A DNA stretch of 64,000 nt. Source: Norana najaformis. Taxonomy: Eukaryota; Annelida; Clitellata; Crassiclitellata; Hormogastridae. Below the pieces are notes generated by a model, which was given only the letters and a program-made list of their open reading frames with translations, did no database searches and was not told where the DNA came from. Within the stretch, counting starts at the first letter, position 1; each line of letters opens with the position of its first letter. Positions 1-11,580 of the stretch are shown here, piece after piece. The position numbers and the translations under genes are program-made. The stretch spans positions 4,454,455 to 4,518,454 of the forward strand of contig OZ029921.1 in NCBI GenBank assembly GCA_964023275.1, written 5' to 3'.

Positions 1-337
1 GGCCGTGCAAATGGAATTTTAAAATGTCAGTCCTTCGAACAAAATGGCGAGCGATGAAACAATCTATAAAACATTAGAAGCTGGACTGCTAAAAAAAAAT
101 CGGCTGCCTTCTGGCGAATGCAATTTAACTAGATGCATTAATGTATTCGCCACACGACATAACATTTATAAATCCAAATTCGCGTACACATACTGCTTCT
201 TATATCGCACGCCATTTTGTGCAAATTTATTCATGTAACGAAATTTCGCGAAAATTGATTTCACAGCGAGAGACAGAGAGACTGGCTCAAATACTAAGTT
301 CAAATCGATCAGTAATTCTAATTCAGGCTCGCAACGA
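1..337. other. no gene recognised
   Basis: AT-rich sequence. The short open frames here have no recognisable domain and no splice context. Confidence 0.5.
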
Positions 338-562
338 AATCAATAGCAATGAAATCAGTAGCAATGCAAGCAAGTAAGCACACAGGCTAGCAAGGAAATC
401 AGTAGCAGTGCAAGCAAGTAAGCACGCAGGCTAGCAATGAAATCAGTAGCAATAAAAGCAAGCAAGCATCACAGGCTAGCAATGAAACCAGTAGCATATG
501 AAAAGTGAGCAAGCAGGCTAGCAATGAGTAGCAGATAATGCAAGTAAGTTAGCAAACAGTAG
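338..562. repeat. 44-bp minisatellite, array 1
   Basis: About five imperfect tandem copies of a 44-bp unit built on AATGAAATCAGTAGCAATGC followed by AAGCA and CAGGCTAGC. The same unit recurs at 1948-2172. Confidence 0.8.
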
Positions 563-1036
563 CAGGTGAAGCAGGCAATGAGTAGCAGATGAAGCAAGCA
601 GTTGAAGGAATCAAACAAGCAGTTACAGCTGAAGTTCAAGCACTCTACAGGAACGAATCGAACGTAATTAGATAGATAGACAGTCAGGCAAACAGGCAGG
701 CAGACAGACAGACAGATTTCACTGACTCACTCACTAACTCATTGACCGACTGACTCATGCACTCATCACTCACTCAATCATTGAGACTTGTATAAACAGC
801 AGAGTGAGTGCCTCGAACCCTTAACCCCAAAGTCCTATACTGGCATTACTGCTCACTTATCAAACCGATGCCAGGTTCCGACGTCGGTCACGGTCCGCAG
901 GTTTCGCTCGGGTGGTTTGCATGTGGCTCTGCTTGGTCTGGGAATCCATGGGATTCAAAGCTACGTCACGCCTGACCTCGTTTACACGTAATGCCATCTA
1001 TCTAACTTTGCTCCTAACAGGGCAACAATTCTTGTG
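563..1036. other. no gene recognised; short ACAG and ACTC tracts
   Basis: Holds simple (CAGA)n and (ACTC)n stretches at about 672-780, then unique sequence. No coding feature supported. Confidence 0.5.
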
Positions 1037-1350
1037 TTAATTGTTCCTGTTCTTGTCTCTCACTTCCTCTCCATTTCCCTTAATTCCCATCATTTCTTCT
1101 TTTCTTTGCTTTTCTTCATTTTCTTCCTCTTTCTTTTGTTTCCTCTCTAAATCGATCTTCAATATTTTCAACTCTTCTTTTTTCTTCCTATTCTCATCTC
1201 TTCCTCTTCTTTCTTTGTTTATTAGATTACATCTCTTCAGTCTCATCATCTTTGTTTTCTCTTTTTTTTCCATCTCATTTTTCTAAAACTTTTTTCCTCT
1301 TCTTCCTCTTCTTCTTCCTCCTCCTCCTCCTCCTCATCTTTTGACTTTTA
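1037..1350. repeat. polypyrimidine low-complexity tract
   Basis: The plus strand is almost purely C/T (TTCTTC, CCTCCT). Read on the minus strand it gives Lys/Glu-rich frames, a product of composition rather than evidence of a gene. Confidence 0.7.
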
Positions 1351-1461
1351 AAACCAGATGATGGATTGCTTAGACTCACTAGCATCTTCCAGGTTCTTTC
1401 TCTATTGATGTCAGCTCCTCATTCAGCGTTTCTTCTTGTCACTGTTTCTGCTTCTCATCCA
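1186..1461. repeat. duplicated segment, copy 1
   Basis: Aligns with 2170-2443 in the same orientation, including GATTGCTTAGACTCACTAGC and a 3' part encoding on the minus strand a short frame like EETLNEELTS. The copies lie about 985 bp apart. The 44-bp minisatellite lies beside copy 2. Confidence 0.7.
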
Positions 1462-1525
1462 TTTCTCTCTCTGTCTCTCTCTCTGTCTCTGTCTCTGTCT
1501 GTCTCTGTCTGTCTCTCTGTCTCTG

Positions 1526-1558
<33 letters not shown>
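1462..1558. repeat. (CT)n/(CTGT)n microsatellite
   Basis: CTCTCTGT-type dinucleotide/tetranucleotide repeat placed at the end of duplicated copy 1; absent from copy 2. Confidence 0.9.
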
Positions 1559-1559
<1 letters not shown>

Positions 1560-1947
1560 AACAGCACAGAGCATACAGCTCATAAAAGGAAAAAAAGAAC
1601 AAATCAATTCTTATCAGTTTTGTCGTGGAAATGACACTCTGAATTTCTAATAAATCTACTGACATTTAGCGAATACAATTTAACATGCGTCACATCGGCT
1701 CAAACAAATTTTTTTTCACAGGGAGGAGCCAGAAAATTGTTTCTATTGTGGCGGCGCATATAGAATTTCCTGAAAATCTGATTCCTCCGTACAAAATGCA
1801 CAAATTGCCTCACCGTACAGCTCATGATAAGGCAGAGAAAGGAAGAAAGAGAGACAAAGAGATCAGTTTCGCCGTGGAAATCTACTTTTCTGATATTCAG
1901 AGTCCTCCATAATTTTACAAACGAGATGCTCAATTTCTAAAAAATGG
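1559..1947. other. no gene recognised; internal short repeats
   Basis: Contains a phrase TTTCGCCGTGGAAAT (about 1867) that recurs near 4000 and, diverged, near 1620. Probably fragments of one unnamed repeat. Confidence 0.4.
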
Positions 1948-2172
1948 ATCAGTAGCAGTGTAAGCAAGCACACAGGCTAGCAATGAAATCAGTGGCAATG
2001 CAAGCAAGCAAGCATGCAGGCTAGCAATGAAATCAGTAGCAATGAAGTCAGTAGCAATCCAAGCAACATGCAGGCAAGAAAGCACACAGGCTAGCAATGA
2101 AATCAGTAGCAATGCAAGCAAGCATGCAGGCTAGCAATGAAATCAGTAGCAATGCAAGCTACATGCAGGCTA
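1948..2172. repeat. 44-bp minisatellite, array 2
   Basis: Four to five copies of the unit seen at 338-562, ending directly at the second copy of the duplicated segment. Confidence 0.8.
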
Positions 2173-2443
2173 GCCTTCCTATTCTCATCTCTTCCTCGTC
2201 TTTCTTTGTTTATTAGATTACATCTATTCATTCTCATCTCTTTTCCTTCTTCTTTTTCCACCTCCTTTCTCTTAAACTTCTTCTTCCTCTTCCTCCCCTC
2301 CTCCTCATCTTTTGACTATTTTAAAATCAGATAATGGATAGCTTAGACTCACTAGCATCTTCCAGTTCTTCCTCCATTGATGTCAGCTCCTCGTTCAGCG
2401 TTTCTTCTTGTCACCAATTCTACTTCTCATCCATTTCACGCTA
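2170..2443. repeat. duplicated segment, copy 2
   Basis: Second copy of the 1186-1461 segment. On the minus strand it encodes QEETLNEELTSMEEELEDA just before GTGAGT, a coiled-coil-like stretch followed by a donor-like site; copy 1 keeps a diverged version. Confidence 0.65.
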
Positions 2444-3124
2444 AAGAAGTTGCATGTGATGCTCGCGCTGCTGAAGCTGGATCTATAAAACACCAAACAT
2501 TTCAAGAAATTGTAATCGCAGGTGAATTAAGCAGCCTAGAGATAATAGCACTAGTTTTACATGATTAAGGAGAGATTCTTCGTTCTGAGGATACAGCATG
2601 GCAAGCACAGTGAAGATAAGCAATGTCAAGTATGGTTATCATGTGGATGGGAGAAGATCCATTGCAGAACATGCCACCTATGCCAATCAACCACCATCCC
2701 CTGGAGTCGGTATAAGGGGAAGGATTCAGTTTAGTTTTTATTATTTATGCATTTATTGAGCAGCGCCTTCTAATGCCTAAAATCAGTTGATTGGGGTGAG
2801 CAATTGCGAGTGAAGGACTAGCTCAAGGACCCTACAGCTTTAAAATGAAAACTTGCCTCTTCAGTTAGAGCAAAGGATGGTCTCGGTGTGAGTTGCAATA
2901 ACTGTCCGACTTACCTTACGAATTCTCCAACTCTTGGTGAATTCTTGCAATATCTGCGCTGGTCTTTCACTTAAAACTGAAAACTATTTCCTTTTAATTA
3001 CTCGAATAAAACGCGTCTCTCAATACCAACTCAAAATCAATGCAAAGCCAAAGGCACTGTGCTGCCACCTTGCGCCCAAACTATAGATGGGCGTACAAGT
3101 GTTTACGAGTGTCAACAGTCTTAT
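2444..3124. other. no gene recognised; SINE remnant inside
   Basis: Only the SINE tail at 2748-2842 is recognisable. The rest shows no coding signal. Confidence 0.45.
2748..2842 (-). mobile_element. SINE 3' part
   Basis: The segment with AGCAGCGCCTTCTAATGCC and GAGCAATTGCGAGTGAAGGA matches the body and tail of the tRNA-headed SINE at 29850-30005. The head is not clearly kept. Confidence 0.5.
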
Positions 3125-3500
3125 CTTGCTCTGGAACGAGGAGGAGCGCCCAAACCAAACGGCCAGCGCACCACATGTCTGTTTTCAAACGAGTCTTGAT
3201 TGAGTGTAGTCAGCAAACCGTGACCGTTATAACAAGTGTGAAGTGAAACAAAAGAGCATTCAAACCAATCGGCCAGCGTTTTCAAACGATCTGCATACTG
3301 TAGATGGGTCATGCGTGGTCAGCGAACCGTGACGGTGTAAAAGATGTGGAGCGAAAAGGAGTGCTCAGTCCAATCGACCCGCGTGGCACAAGACTGTTTT
3401 CAAACGATTTGCATATGACAGACGGGCCTTGAACTTGAGAGTGGTCAGTAAACCATGACCGCGTTTATCAGGTGTGGAGTGAGAAGGAGCGCTTAAACTA
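3125..3500. repeat. ~107-128-bp tandem repeat, three to four copies
   Basis: Diverged units start near 3143, 3250, 3356 and 3484. Each has GGAGCGCxxAAACC, then a TTTTCAAACGA block, then GTCAGxxAACCxTGACCG. Explains the open frames on both strands. Confidence 0.75.
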
Positions 3501-4299
3501 GTCTGCCATGATAAAGCCAAAAATGGGACAAATACTATAAAAATTACCCTAAGCATGCACGCGCATCCTTATCATACAGTCTAAAGTTTGCCTTCGTGCT
3601 ATCTTGAGCATATTAGGCCAGGTGACCAGTGCTCTCCCTCGCCGGCTGATCTTCTTACTGATAGTTCTGCTGTTATTTAGCTAATATAATAGAAATAAAT
3701 GCATAAACACAAACTAAAAGATGGATAACTAAATAATTCTACCAACATCTAGGAAATAAAATTTGAAATGCGTAACAACATCCATTATGTAAAGGACATT
3801 TGACATTTGCTTCTTACGCAAGGCCCACATACTACTTTCAAACCATCAGTCACCGTCTCATTGAAGTAACTGTATTAAAAATGTTTTATCTTCTCTCTTT
3901 TCCACCTTCTATTTTTTATCTTTTATCTTTTCCATCTTCTACTTTGTGCTTATGTCACTAGGGCATAGGGCCTAACAGATAAAATAATAAATTCTTACCA
4001 GTTTCGCCGTGGAAATCAAATTTTCTGATATTCGGATTCCTCAACAAGGTAATAGGAGAACTAGAGAAAGTGCTGCCGTGTATTAAAATGAGCTGTACCT
4101 GCCAGAAGTGACGTATCACTAGGCCAGCTAGTAGACGGGTCAGCTGTCAACAACGCATCTGCCAAGGCAGTTAGGATGTAGAATTTGGCCAAATTTATAA
4201 TAAACATATCTTTGTCTCCAGCCCCACTGAATTTTGTTTGTTATTTCTAACTCATGTATGGGACGCTAATTTTGCGTTTTCGTTACGTAGGTGTAATAC
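3501..4299. other. no gene recognised
   Basis: Contains CGCCGGCTGATCTTC (3640-3654), a phrase also in the SINE body near 50,055, so partly old SINE sequence. Otherwise AT-rich and featureless. Confidence 0.4.
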
Positions 4300-4500
4300 A
4301 TGTTCTCAGGCGCCTCTGTGCGTGAGGATGCCGGTTCATGGACCGGTCGTGGCTTTTTCAGAGATTTTAATCTAGGGCTAGCACGGTCCCTACACGGGGA
4401 CCTTAAATGGCGTGGTACCCTTTTAAACGGGCAGCGGTGATGAAGGATCTCACCCGATAAATTCATTGAATAATGATCGGGGTCGAGGCCATACGGTCGT
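4300..4500 (-). repeat. interspersed repeat shared with 18680 and 32320
   Basis: Carries CCCTACACGGGGACCTTAAA and GATCTCACCCGATAAATTC. Reverse complements of these phrases occur at 18715-18790 and 32370-32445, and a short piece at 28430. Class not determined. Confidence 0.65.
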
Positions 4501-5536
4501 CATAGAAAAGGGTGTACATTTACTTTTTCACGAGTCCCTGACAACGCACGTCTTCTTCACCTAGAGTACTTTGATTGCATAACTCTACAGGTCTTTGAAT
4601 AGGGTCAATTGTGGTACGTAGGCTTTCATAGTAGCTGGGCAAAGTAAGTTATCACATTACTTGAAATCCACTTAAATTGATTACTTTGGCACAATTTGTT
4701 AACATCATCATCAATATCATCATCAACATCGTCATAGCCATCATCATCACAGTAACTGAAAGTAACAAACATAATGTAACTTCAAGTTGCCTTTATTAAA
4801 GAAATCTCTTCTAGAACCAAGTCAATAAAAACAGTTGCAATAATAATATGATACATAAAAGTTTCTCAATTACAAAACACATAAAGACAGCTAACAGTTC
4901 ACTGCCCTTTAAAAACGACAGTTTTCATCCTGTACAAGTCCAGAGTAAGTTTTGTATTGGTGATGCAGTCTAATTTTTATGTACGGTGAGGCAATGGACC
5001 TTATCAGAGTAACCTGGTGGGATTGGTGTGGTTTCCAGCCCATGCTCAGCAAGAGAGACAGAACTCTCACTGCCAATAAAACTTGACAAAATATCATTCT
5101 TTACATCCATAATTACATTATTATTAACTACAGGTTTCTTCGAATACTACCATTCCTACTCTTACAGTTAATTCGATAACCACCGAAACGGAACCGAATT
5201 TTAAAAATAATACGAAAAACCGGAAACTGATACCGACTTAAAACACCGATAGGCCTACCGACTCAATTCTAGTTTGCGCATGAGCATTATAGCCACATTA
5301 TGCTGAATGGCGCTTACAGACACTGGCATTTGATGTAGCCCATGCATACAAGCCTTATGGATACCTTCAACTCAGTACTAAAGGCCACTTCGGTCAGGCT
5401 ACAAAGGCCTGCGCAAAACTGTGCTCGATTATTAAGTATCTACTCTGTATTTGATTAAATACCATTTGCAGAATTAATTATCAATTTTAAAATGTCTATT
5501 TTTTCAAATTCAGTTTTTGAATCCGATATTTAATTT
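4501..5536. other. no gene recognised
   Basis: AT-rich with a short (CAT)n run near 4710-4745. 5165-5260 has repeated CGGAACCGAA/ACCGATA phrases of unknown origin. Confidence 0.45.
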
Positions 5537-5600
5537 AGTCTGTCTGTCTGCCTGTCTGTCTGTGTGTCTGTCTGTCGTCTGTCTGTCTGTCTGTCTGTCC
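5537..5600. repeat. (CTGT)n microsatellite
   Basis: About fifteen GTCT/CTGT units with minor interruptions. Confidence 0.9.
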
Positions 5601-5912
5601 ACATTCTCCAGCGTCTTTGTCTCTGTTCGGTCTTCCTTTATCTTTGAAATTTTCGTATAATTTCCCACAAAAACTGAATTATACAGCATGTACATAAATC
5701 TAAGATTTTTCATCCAAGTGACCCTTGTAGGTCAAAATATGTGACCTAAAGAGGACCTTGTAAGTTAATCTTTGTTGCAGCAGCGCCATCTGGGCATATG
5801 GAACACGCATACAATCGAGGACCTTCAAGTTTTTTCTAACTTTAGACAACGGAATCAGTTTATTGGGGCCAGAAAATCCGACACAGAGTCGATTAAAAAT
5901 CCTAAACTGGCC

Positions 5913-5914
<2 letters not shown>

Positions 5915-5945
<31 letters not shown>

Positions 5946-6185
5946 GCACAACTATCATGTGAATCATTATATACATATATGGAGACATGTAGTCTGTATG
6001 TTTAGTATACATATTTTAATAAAGACGTATATAACATATGTTGCATGTATGTATGAGGACAATTGATATAGCGCTTTTAAGCACCTCACATAAGCGCTGC
6101 ACGCATGACTTTCTAGCTGATATATGTATGTATGCATGTACGGCATATACATAAACATGTATGGCATATACATATACGCAAGCTT
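5915..6185. repeat. (CATA)n and ATATAC-rich low-complexity DNA
   Basis: A (CATA)n run at 5915-5942, then scattered TATG/CATA words to 6185. Tyr/Thr/His-rich frames here are repeat translations. Confidence 0.7.
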
Positions 6186-6327
6186 TAATCAAATGTTCCA
6201 GATTAGGGTTAGGGCCTATATACGGCGAACCAAAGGTCCACTCTTTCATCCGAACGGATGTATTATTGCAAAAACATCGTCCATGCAGGCCACCAAAGTT
6301 CCGGATAACTCACCTAAGTCCTGTCTC

Positions 6328-6500
6328 CAGCCATTGGCGGATTTAGCTATATGCGCGGAGGAGGGCGGTTCCTCGTTCCGCTCTAGGCCTATATGTTGGC
6401 GCCCCTCAGAACAGACCGTGTTTGGTGGACTGCCACAACATGGCGCCCCTCTGAAAAAGTCCTTGCCCCCGCAAGCAATCCTAATTCCGCCACTGTCTCC
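6328..6500. mobile_element. hAT-like non-autonomous element (MITE), copy 1
   Basis: Begins CATTGGCGGATTTAGCTAT and ends ATTCCGCCACTG, imperfect terminal inverted repeats of the AGTGGCGGATT type. The internal part (GGCGCCCCTCA, CTTGCCCC, GCAAGCAATCCTAAT) matches the copy at 20286-20458. Flanks share TCTCC, a decayed target duplication at best. Confidence 0.65.
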
Positions 6501-7124
6501 TGTTAGCCTATATAACCGAAACTGCAGCCGACTTCTGGTATGTTTTCAACTTAACTTGATGAAGTTTCTGATGAAGGTTTAATAATTGTTCAAGACCATT
6601 TCTTGTGAGAGAAATGCGTATAGCTGTCAATTATAGCATCGCACATAACATTGACCTAAAAAGTGGCTCGAGGAGATTCGAACCCTATAATGAAGGTATA
6701 ATAATTGTTGAAAATCGTTTCTGCCGGCAACTGATATCAGCTTAATTCCTATCAATAGGCTATATGTGACAAGTCGCCTTTTGAAGTGTTGCCTCCGATG
6801 TTTTGCTCCCTTTTCCCTAAAACTGATTTTTCCTTACCATGAAATTTCATTTCTTCCCGGTTTAAATCGACGGCCAAAAACAAACAACAGTTTTCCGCTG
6901 ACGGAGTCGCCCGTATAGCCTACCACTGTCAGGTAATTTATTTATATTTTTACCCGAGGTACATAATGATCATTCAGTAGTCAGAAATTAACACAGGAGC
7001 AAGAAAGGCATCTGAAAGTAACTGGCCTCATCCTAAGTTTATTATTTTTAAAGTTAATATTTATTTATTATTGTTGTTGTCGTCGTTGCTATTATTTATC
7101 TGTTTTTGTTTATTTCTCTGCGCA
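6501..7124. other. no gene recognised
   Basis: Contains a GATTCGAACCCTATA phrase near 6676 like a tRNA B box, without a matching A box. Otherwise unremarkable. Confidence 0.4.
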
Positions 7125-7375
7125 GGTCTTCCACTCCTCTTCCACAAATCCTCTCCTGATTCTTCTTCGTCTCCTTATCTGTCCTGCAGATCCAATTCCA
7201 AGCATCACCCACCGTAGCCGTCTGACTGTCTGCCTGACTCTTGGATCCTGTCCTGGAAACGAACCCTCCTTGCCTATCGGTTCTGTTTTGAATGAGCGTC
7301 TGTGAATAAGTTGGTTCCCGCGACTTAGCTTTCGTTGGGCGCTAATGAAATCTCAAGTTTACGATTACGATTACT
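7125..7375 (+). mobile_element. L2-like LINE 3' end, GATTAC tail
   Basis: Truncated 3' end: C-terminal codons and 3'UTR with TGCCTATCGGTTCTGTTTTG, AATAAGTTGGTTCCCGCGAC and GGGCGCTAATGAAATCTC, ending in ACGATTACGATTAC. Same family as 11209, 17640, 21560 and 27235. Confidence 0.8.
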
Positions 7376-8434
7376 ATTTATTTATTTATTTACTTTTGTG
7401 TGTACGTCTGTATCGTGGTTGTGGACATATTAATTGCCCTGCGCGGGTGACGCTAAGCAGAGGAAACACACTCGCTCGGTTTTATCATCAACATGGACTC
7501 CCTGGTTTAGCTCTTTAGTAGCTGTTTGGTAGCTGTTCAGCATAGCATCGCACAGCATGGCGTAATAAAATAATGACCAAACATTCATTGTCTCTTATCC
7601 GACTTGTTGCTATTTCGGACTCAGCAGACGAGATGAAGAGGCAAAGTACACGTCGTCTGCGTCGGAATCTGTTTCTCTGAGCCCCTCACCCGCCGGTCAC
7701 AAACTGCTGTGTAAAATGCAAATGCAATTAAATTCGTCTAAAAACTTATTTTATGCTGATAAAAGTGTAAGGTAAGAAAAGCTACTTACCAAATTATACC
7801 TTATCAAATGATACCTTACCATATTTACCATGCCATAGATTAGGCCTACTTCGCCATAGGGTGAGGGCCGGTAGGGTGGGGTGACTGAGTGAAGTGAGGT
7901 GACTGGCACCGTAGTCGTCTGGGGATTATAGGACGTCGGGAAAGGGAAATTCACGCTCGCTGGGGCCAAACTCGTGGATAGTAGGTTATGAGTGTTGGGG
8001 AACACTGACGTGCGGAACCAGAGGAGGCTAAAGTAACCTTGGAAGACTGTCGACAAAAAATTAACATTTTTCAGTCGTTGAGATTTAGCCGACCGCGTGC
8101 AGGCAATCTAAATTTCTGTCGATTTTCCAGCTCATCGCAGCTTTATTGGTTTATCGAGTCATCCTTCCCGCACCTGCCTATTTCTCGTTTCCTTCCCTGC
8201 CGACTTCCCAGGCTTTTTTCCCATCCCGAAAAATAGCCAAGACTTTTGAAAAATTTACCTTAATGGTAAAACTTTTTCGAGCATGGTCCTCTGTCCTCTC
8301 GTGTGCCTACGCCATTCGATATCAGCATCCAGGTCTTAACGACATCTTTTGGATTCCAAGGTCGTTAACGTCGGCATTGCTTTAACTTACACGTTTAAAA
8401 AATCTTTCCAGAATTGTGTGTATATTATGATATG
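7376..8434. other. no gene recognised
   Basis: Mixed unique sequence. The minus-strand open frame at 7751-8056 (101 codons) has no recognisable motif and no family I can name. Confidence 0.4.
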
Positions 8435-8591
8435 TGCTACGCTGTTTCTCTGCCTGACCCTTGGATCTTGACTTGGAACCGAACACTTTTGCCTATCGAT
8501 TTTGTTTTGACTGAGCGCCTGTAAATAAGCTGGTCCCCGTGACGTGACTTTCGTTGGGCGCTATAGAGATCTCGGGATTACGATTACGATC
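8435..8591 (+). mobile_element. L2-like LINE 3' end, GATTAC tail
   Basis: 3'UTR only: TTGCCTATCGATTTTGTTTTG, TTCGTTGGGCGCTATAGAGA, then GGATTACGATTACGAT. Confidence 0.8.
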
Positions 8592-8639
8592 TGATAGTCA
8601 GAGGGCTAAGAAAAGTTTGAAACTGAGGATTAGTAAGCA

Positions 8640-8855
8640 TAGGCATTTCCCATTTCTCTCAGCTCTTAAACACAACCCACCCTAACAGCTCCTCTCCCCT
8701 TTTCTCTGGTCTTCTGGCAACCGGACTTGGTTCTTGACATGGCATCTTTGGACAACCCCACTGACTTGACGCAGCGCTAGTGAATAAGCTGGTGCCCTGC
8801 GCTTACTTTTAAGCAGCGCTTTAGAAATTTAGAAATTACGATTGCGATTACGAGG
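8640..8855 (+). mobile_element. diverged L2-like LINE 3' end
   Basis: A second, more diverged copy right after the previous one: GTGAATAAGCTGGTGCCCTG, GCAGCGCTTTAGAAATT, tail ATTACGATTGCGATTACG. Looks like a different subfamily. Confidence 0.6.
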
Positions 8856-9640
8856 CCATGGGGAAGTTGAACCCCAACAGGGACGACTTATGCAAATTTA
8901 TTAAAGATGCTGAAAACAAGAATACAATGCCTATTCGTTGGAGATAATATATTGAGTGGATCCGTTCTGTGTATATCGGTTTATTAGTTATCAGCAAAAT
9001 ACTCAGAAAAAAACTTAGTATTTTAATCTTTCTATCTTAATTATGTATATTTACTATTATAGTTAATTAAGTACATAATTAGTTAGCTGCTAATTAAATA
9101 GTTGAATAATTGAGATTATTTAGCTACTGGCATTGTCAAAGTGGCATGATAACTAGACTATGTTCATGTCATTTAAGGTTCCATTAATATGTAACATATT
9201 ATAAAATCTGTTACGTATTACAAAATATGTAATGTATTACAAAATCTGCAACGTATTACAAAATAGTAACGTATTATGTAATGTGTTACAAAATATGTAA
9301 AGTGTTACATAAAGGTGTAATATGCTACTTGCTGAATTAACTTGTTACATAAAAATGTAATTAATTAAAGGCTTTGAATCAAATTTCTTCGTGTGACATA
9401 TTTATCAGCATGTTAAATCTAAAATAATTTTCTTAATATTTAGTTTTATTATTTCATTTAATGAAAATCCTTTACAGAATGCTCAAACCTTTGCAGAGAA
9501 AGGTTTCGCCTTTTCTCATTTGTCCAGAATTAGATTCGTAACATCAGAATGCTAACAGACATATATTGTCTGGTGATAAAATCAGCACACAAGTTGCAGA
9601 AGCTTTCTTTACAGTGGCTTCTTAGAAAAGACGCATCTAA
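8856..9640. repeat. AT-rich DNA with ~20-bp tandem repeat
   Basis: At about 9188-9370 the motif GTATTACAAAATATGTAATG is repeated with variation six to eight times; it is partly self-complementary. The rest is plain AT-rich sequence. Confidence 0.6.
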
Positions 9641-9968
9641 GGTGTGTGTGGCTGTTCGATGTTGGCAACAGTGGATTTGTTGGCTTATAATGTATTATAA
9701 GGGTCACATTAAATATCTGGTTGTATGCCACAGTGGCTGGGTTTGATTATTAAAGGCCACTTTAAAAGTCTGGATGTAGGGAACAAGGGCTGAGTTTTAT
9801 CATAAAGGGCCACATTAAGATTCTAGTTGTAGAGCCCAGTGGCTGGATTTGATTGTGAAAGGCCACAATAAATGTCTTGATGTATGGAATAGTGGATGAG
9901 TTTTATTTTTAAGGGCCACACTCAGTGCTGGATTTGTAGGCCACAATGGCTGGATTTGATTATACCAC
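9640..9968. repeat. ~56-bp tandem repeat, about five copies
   Basis: Units carry GGCCACATTAA, then TCTGGxTGTAxxxCACAGTGG, then CTGGxTTTGATTATxAA. Divergence among copies is high, so the array is old. Confidence 0.75.
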
Positions 9969-10324
9969 GCAAATATATGTCTGTGTACGAAAATTCACAG
10001 TAAAATCAAGTATCATAATTGATTTTGAGTCAGTCAGATATTCTGTTAGCATATCACAAATTCAAAGCACCAAGCTGAAAGATTGCCTTTATTTATTCAA
10101 TTTTATCTCTCTGTAAGTCAATTTGTAAAAACGTTCTTGACTTTTGAACTGGCAGCTCGATTGGCTAATAAAACTTCGCCTCTTGTGGTAAACACAGAAC
10201 CAATAGATTGAACAGAATGCTAAAAAGAAGTTCTTGTACTCGCACAAGTTAGTTGTAACTCACGAAAGCACGATGGCGTCGTAAAATAACATTAGAATAA
10301 TAATCGGTAATAACACAGACAATG

Positions 10325-10400
10325 TATCGGCCAGGCGCCATTTAAAGCGACTGGCTCGACTCGATGCATGCGCACTGCAACTTCCGGGCCTTTGGGTCAA
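10325..10400. promoter_or_regulatory. possible CpG-type promoter patch
   Basis: GGCGCCATTTAAAG, CATGCATGCGCACTG (NRF1-like) and CAACTTCCGGG (ETS-like) lie within 70 bp, as in TATA-less housekeeping promoters. No gene start could be attached, so this is weak. Confidence 0.25.
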
Positions 10401-10439
10401 GGAAAAATGTTATGTAAACGAGTTGCTTATGTAGGTCCT

Positions 10440-10446
10440 ATGTATG

Positions 10447-10478
<32 letters not shown>

Positions 10479-10485
10479 TGTATGT
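10440..10485. repeat. (TATG)n microsatellite
   Basis: About ten TATG units. Confidence 0.9.
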
Positions 10486-10535
10486 ATTTGAACATTTGTG
10501 TAGTATATTTTAAGGATTTCACAGAGAAGCTGAAA

Positions 10536-10650
10536 CATGGTCATCTGACACCTGGTCATCTGACACCTGGTCATCTGACACCTGGTCATCTGACACATGG
10601 TACATGGTCATCTGACACATGGTCATCTGACACCTGGTCATCTGACAGTT
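10536..10650. repeat. 16-bp tandem repeat
   Basis: Seven copies of CCTGGTCATCTGACAC, some with ACATGG in place of ACCTGG. The frames across it (TPGHL repeats) are repeat translations. Confidence 0.9.
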
Positions 10651-11208
10651 CTAAAACGTATGACTTACGATAAGCTTAGAATGTTGGGTTTTGGGCCGAC
10701 AGCGATTAAGTTATGAATTGTATTGTGAATTGATGAGAAGTGATGTACTCGGTAAAGTAATGTAAATCATCAACATTTTTCACCACTGTAAAATGCTGCA
10801 TTAGAGAGACCAGCTTATCTATCGGTGCTTAGTCAAATGAAATCCGTAAAGCCAGGTTGTTGGGTCAGTTTTGGTGCCAGGTTGAAATCTGGAGAGCTTA
10901 AGACAAGGACCCTGTCAGATGCTAAGACGGAAAGTGTTTATAGTGTGTGGATACTGGAAGGTTGTGAAAGAAGTGAATACGGATGCAACAACTGAGGAGT
11001 TCAGTTGGGACTTTTGAGTCTGAAAAGAAATCAGATGAGGAGTGAAGAACAGTTCACTCATTCTCCACCTGTCGGAGAACAGTGACAAGTGGTGAATGAG
11101 TGAGTTGTTGGGAGTCTTTTGGAAGTTCATTCCTTAGAACTTCAAGGCAGAGATCAAATATGACTGGTTTAGACTGCATCAGATAAAATTTGACAGAATG
11201 CCAGTGTT
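10651..11208. other. no gene recognised
   Basis: Unique, moderately AT-rich sequence without splice-supported coding potential. Confidence 0.45.
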
Positions 11209-11420
11209 TATCTCCTTCTTCTTCTTATCTCTCCACTCCAATCCCAAACATCACTCACCCTAGCTGCCACGGTGTCTCTCTGCCTGACATTTGGATCTTG
11301 ACCTGGAACCGAACCCTTTTTGCCTATCGATTTTGTTTTGACTGAGCGCCTGTGAATAAGCTGGTCCCCGTGATGTGGCTTTTGTTGGATGTTATCGAAA
11401 TCTCGAGATTACGATTACGC
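11209..11420 (+). mobile_element. L2-like LINE 3' end, GATTAC tail
   Basis: Starts in the C-terminal LSPLQSQTSLTL-type codons and runs through the 3'UTR to GAGATTACGATTACG. It lies about 390 bp beyond the GDF stop codon, on the opposite strand. Confidence 0.8.
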
Positions 11421-11449
11421 TTATGAGTTGAAATGTAAAGAGCTAACAA

Positions 11450-11580
11450 GAAACACATTACTGTATTGTGTCATATTGTATTACATTGTTTTGCATTGTA
11501 TCATATTGCATTTATTATATTGTATTGTTAGTGCTGTGTTGCATTTTATCATACTGCATTGTGTTGTATTGCATTGGTAT
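11450..11580. repeat. TTGTAT/TTGCAT low-complexity DNA
   Basis: Irregular ~10-bp repetition of ATTGTAT, ATTGCAT and CATATTG words. Confidence 0.7.
11511..11516 (-). promoter_or_regulatory. candidate poly(A) signal for the GDF gene
   Basis: AATAAA on the minus strand about 290 nt after the stop codon. It lies in low-complexity DNA, so it may be chance. Confidence 0.3.

Noticed and set aside
6124-6582. 152-codon plus-strand frame
   Set aside because: Spans CATA repeats and a MITE copy; no coherent domain.
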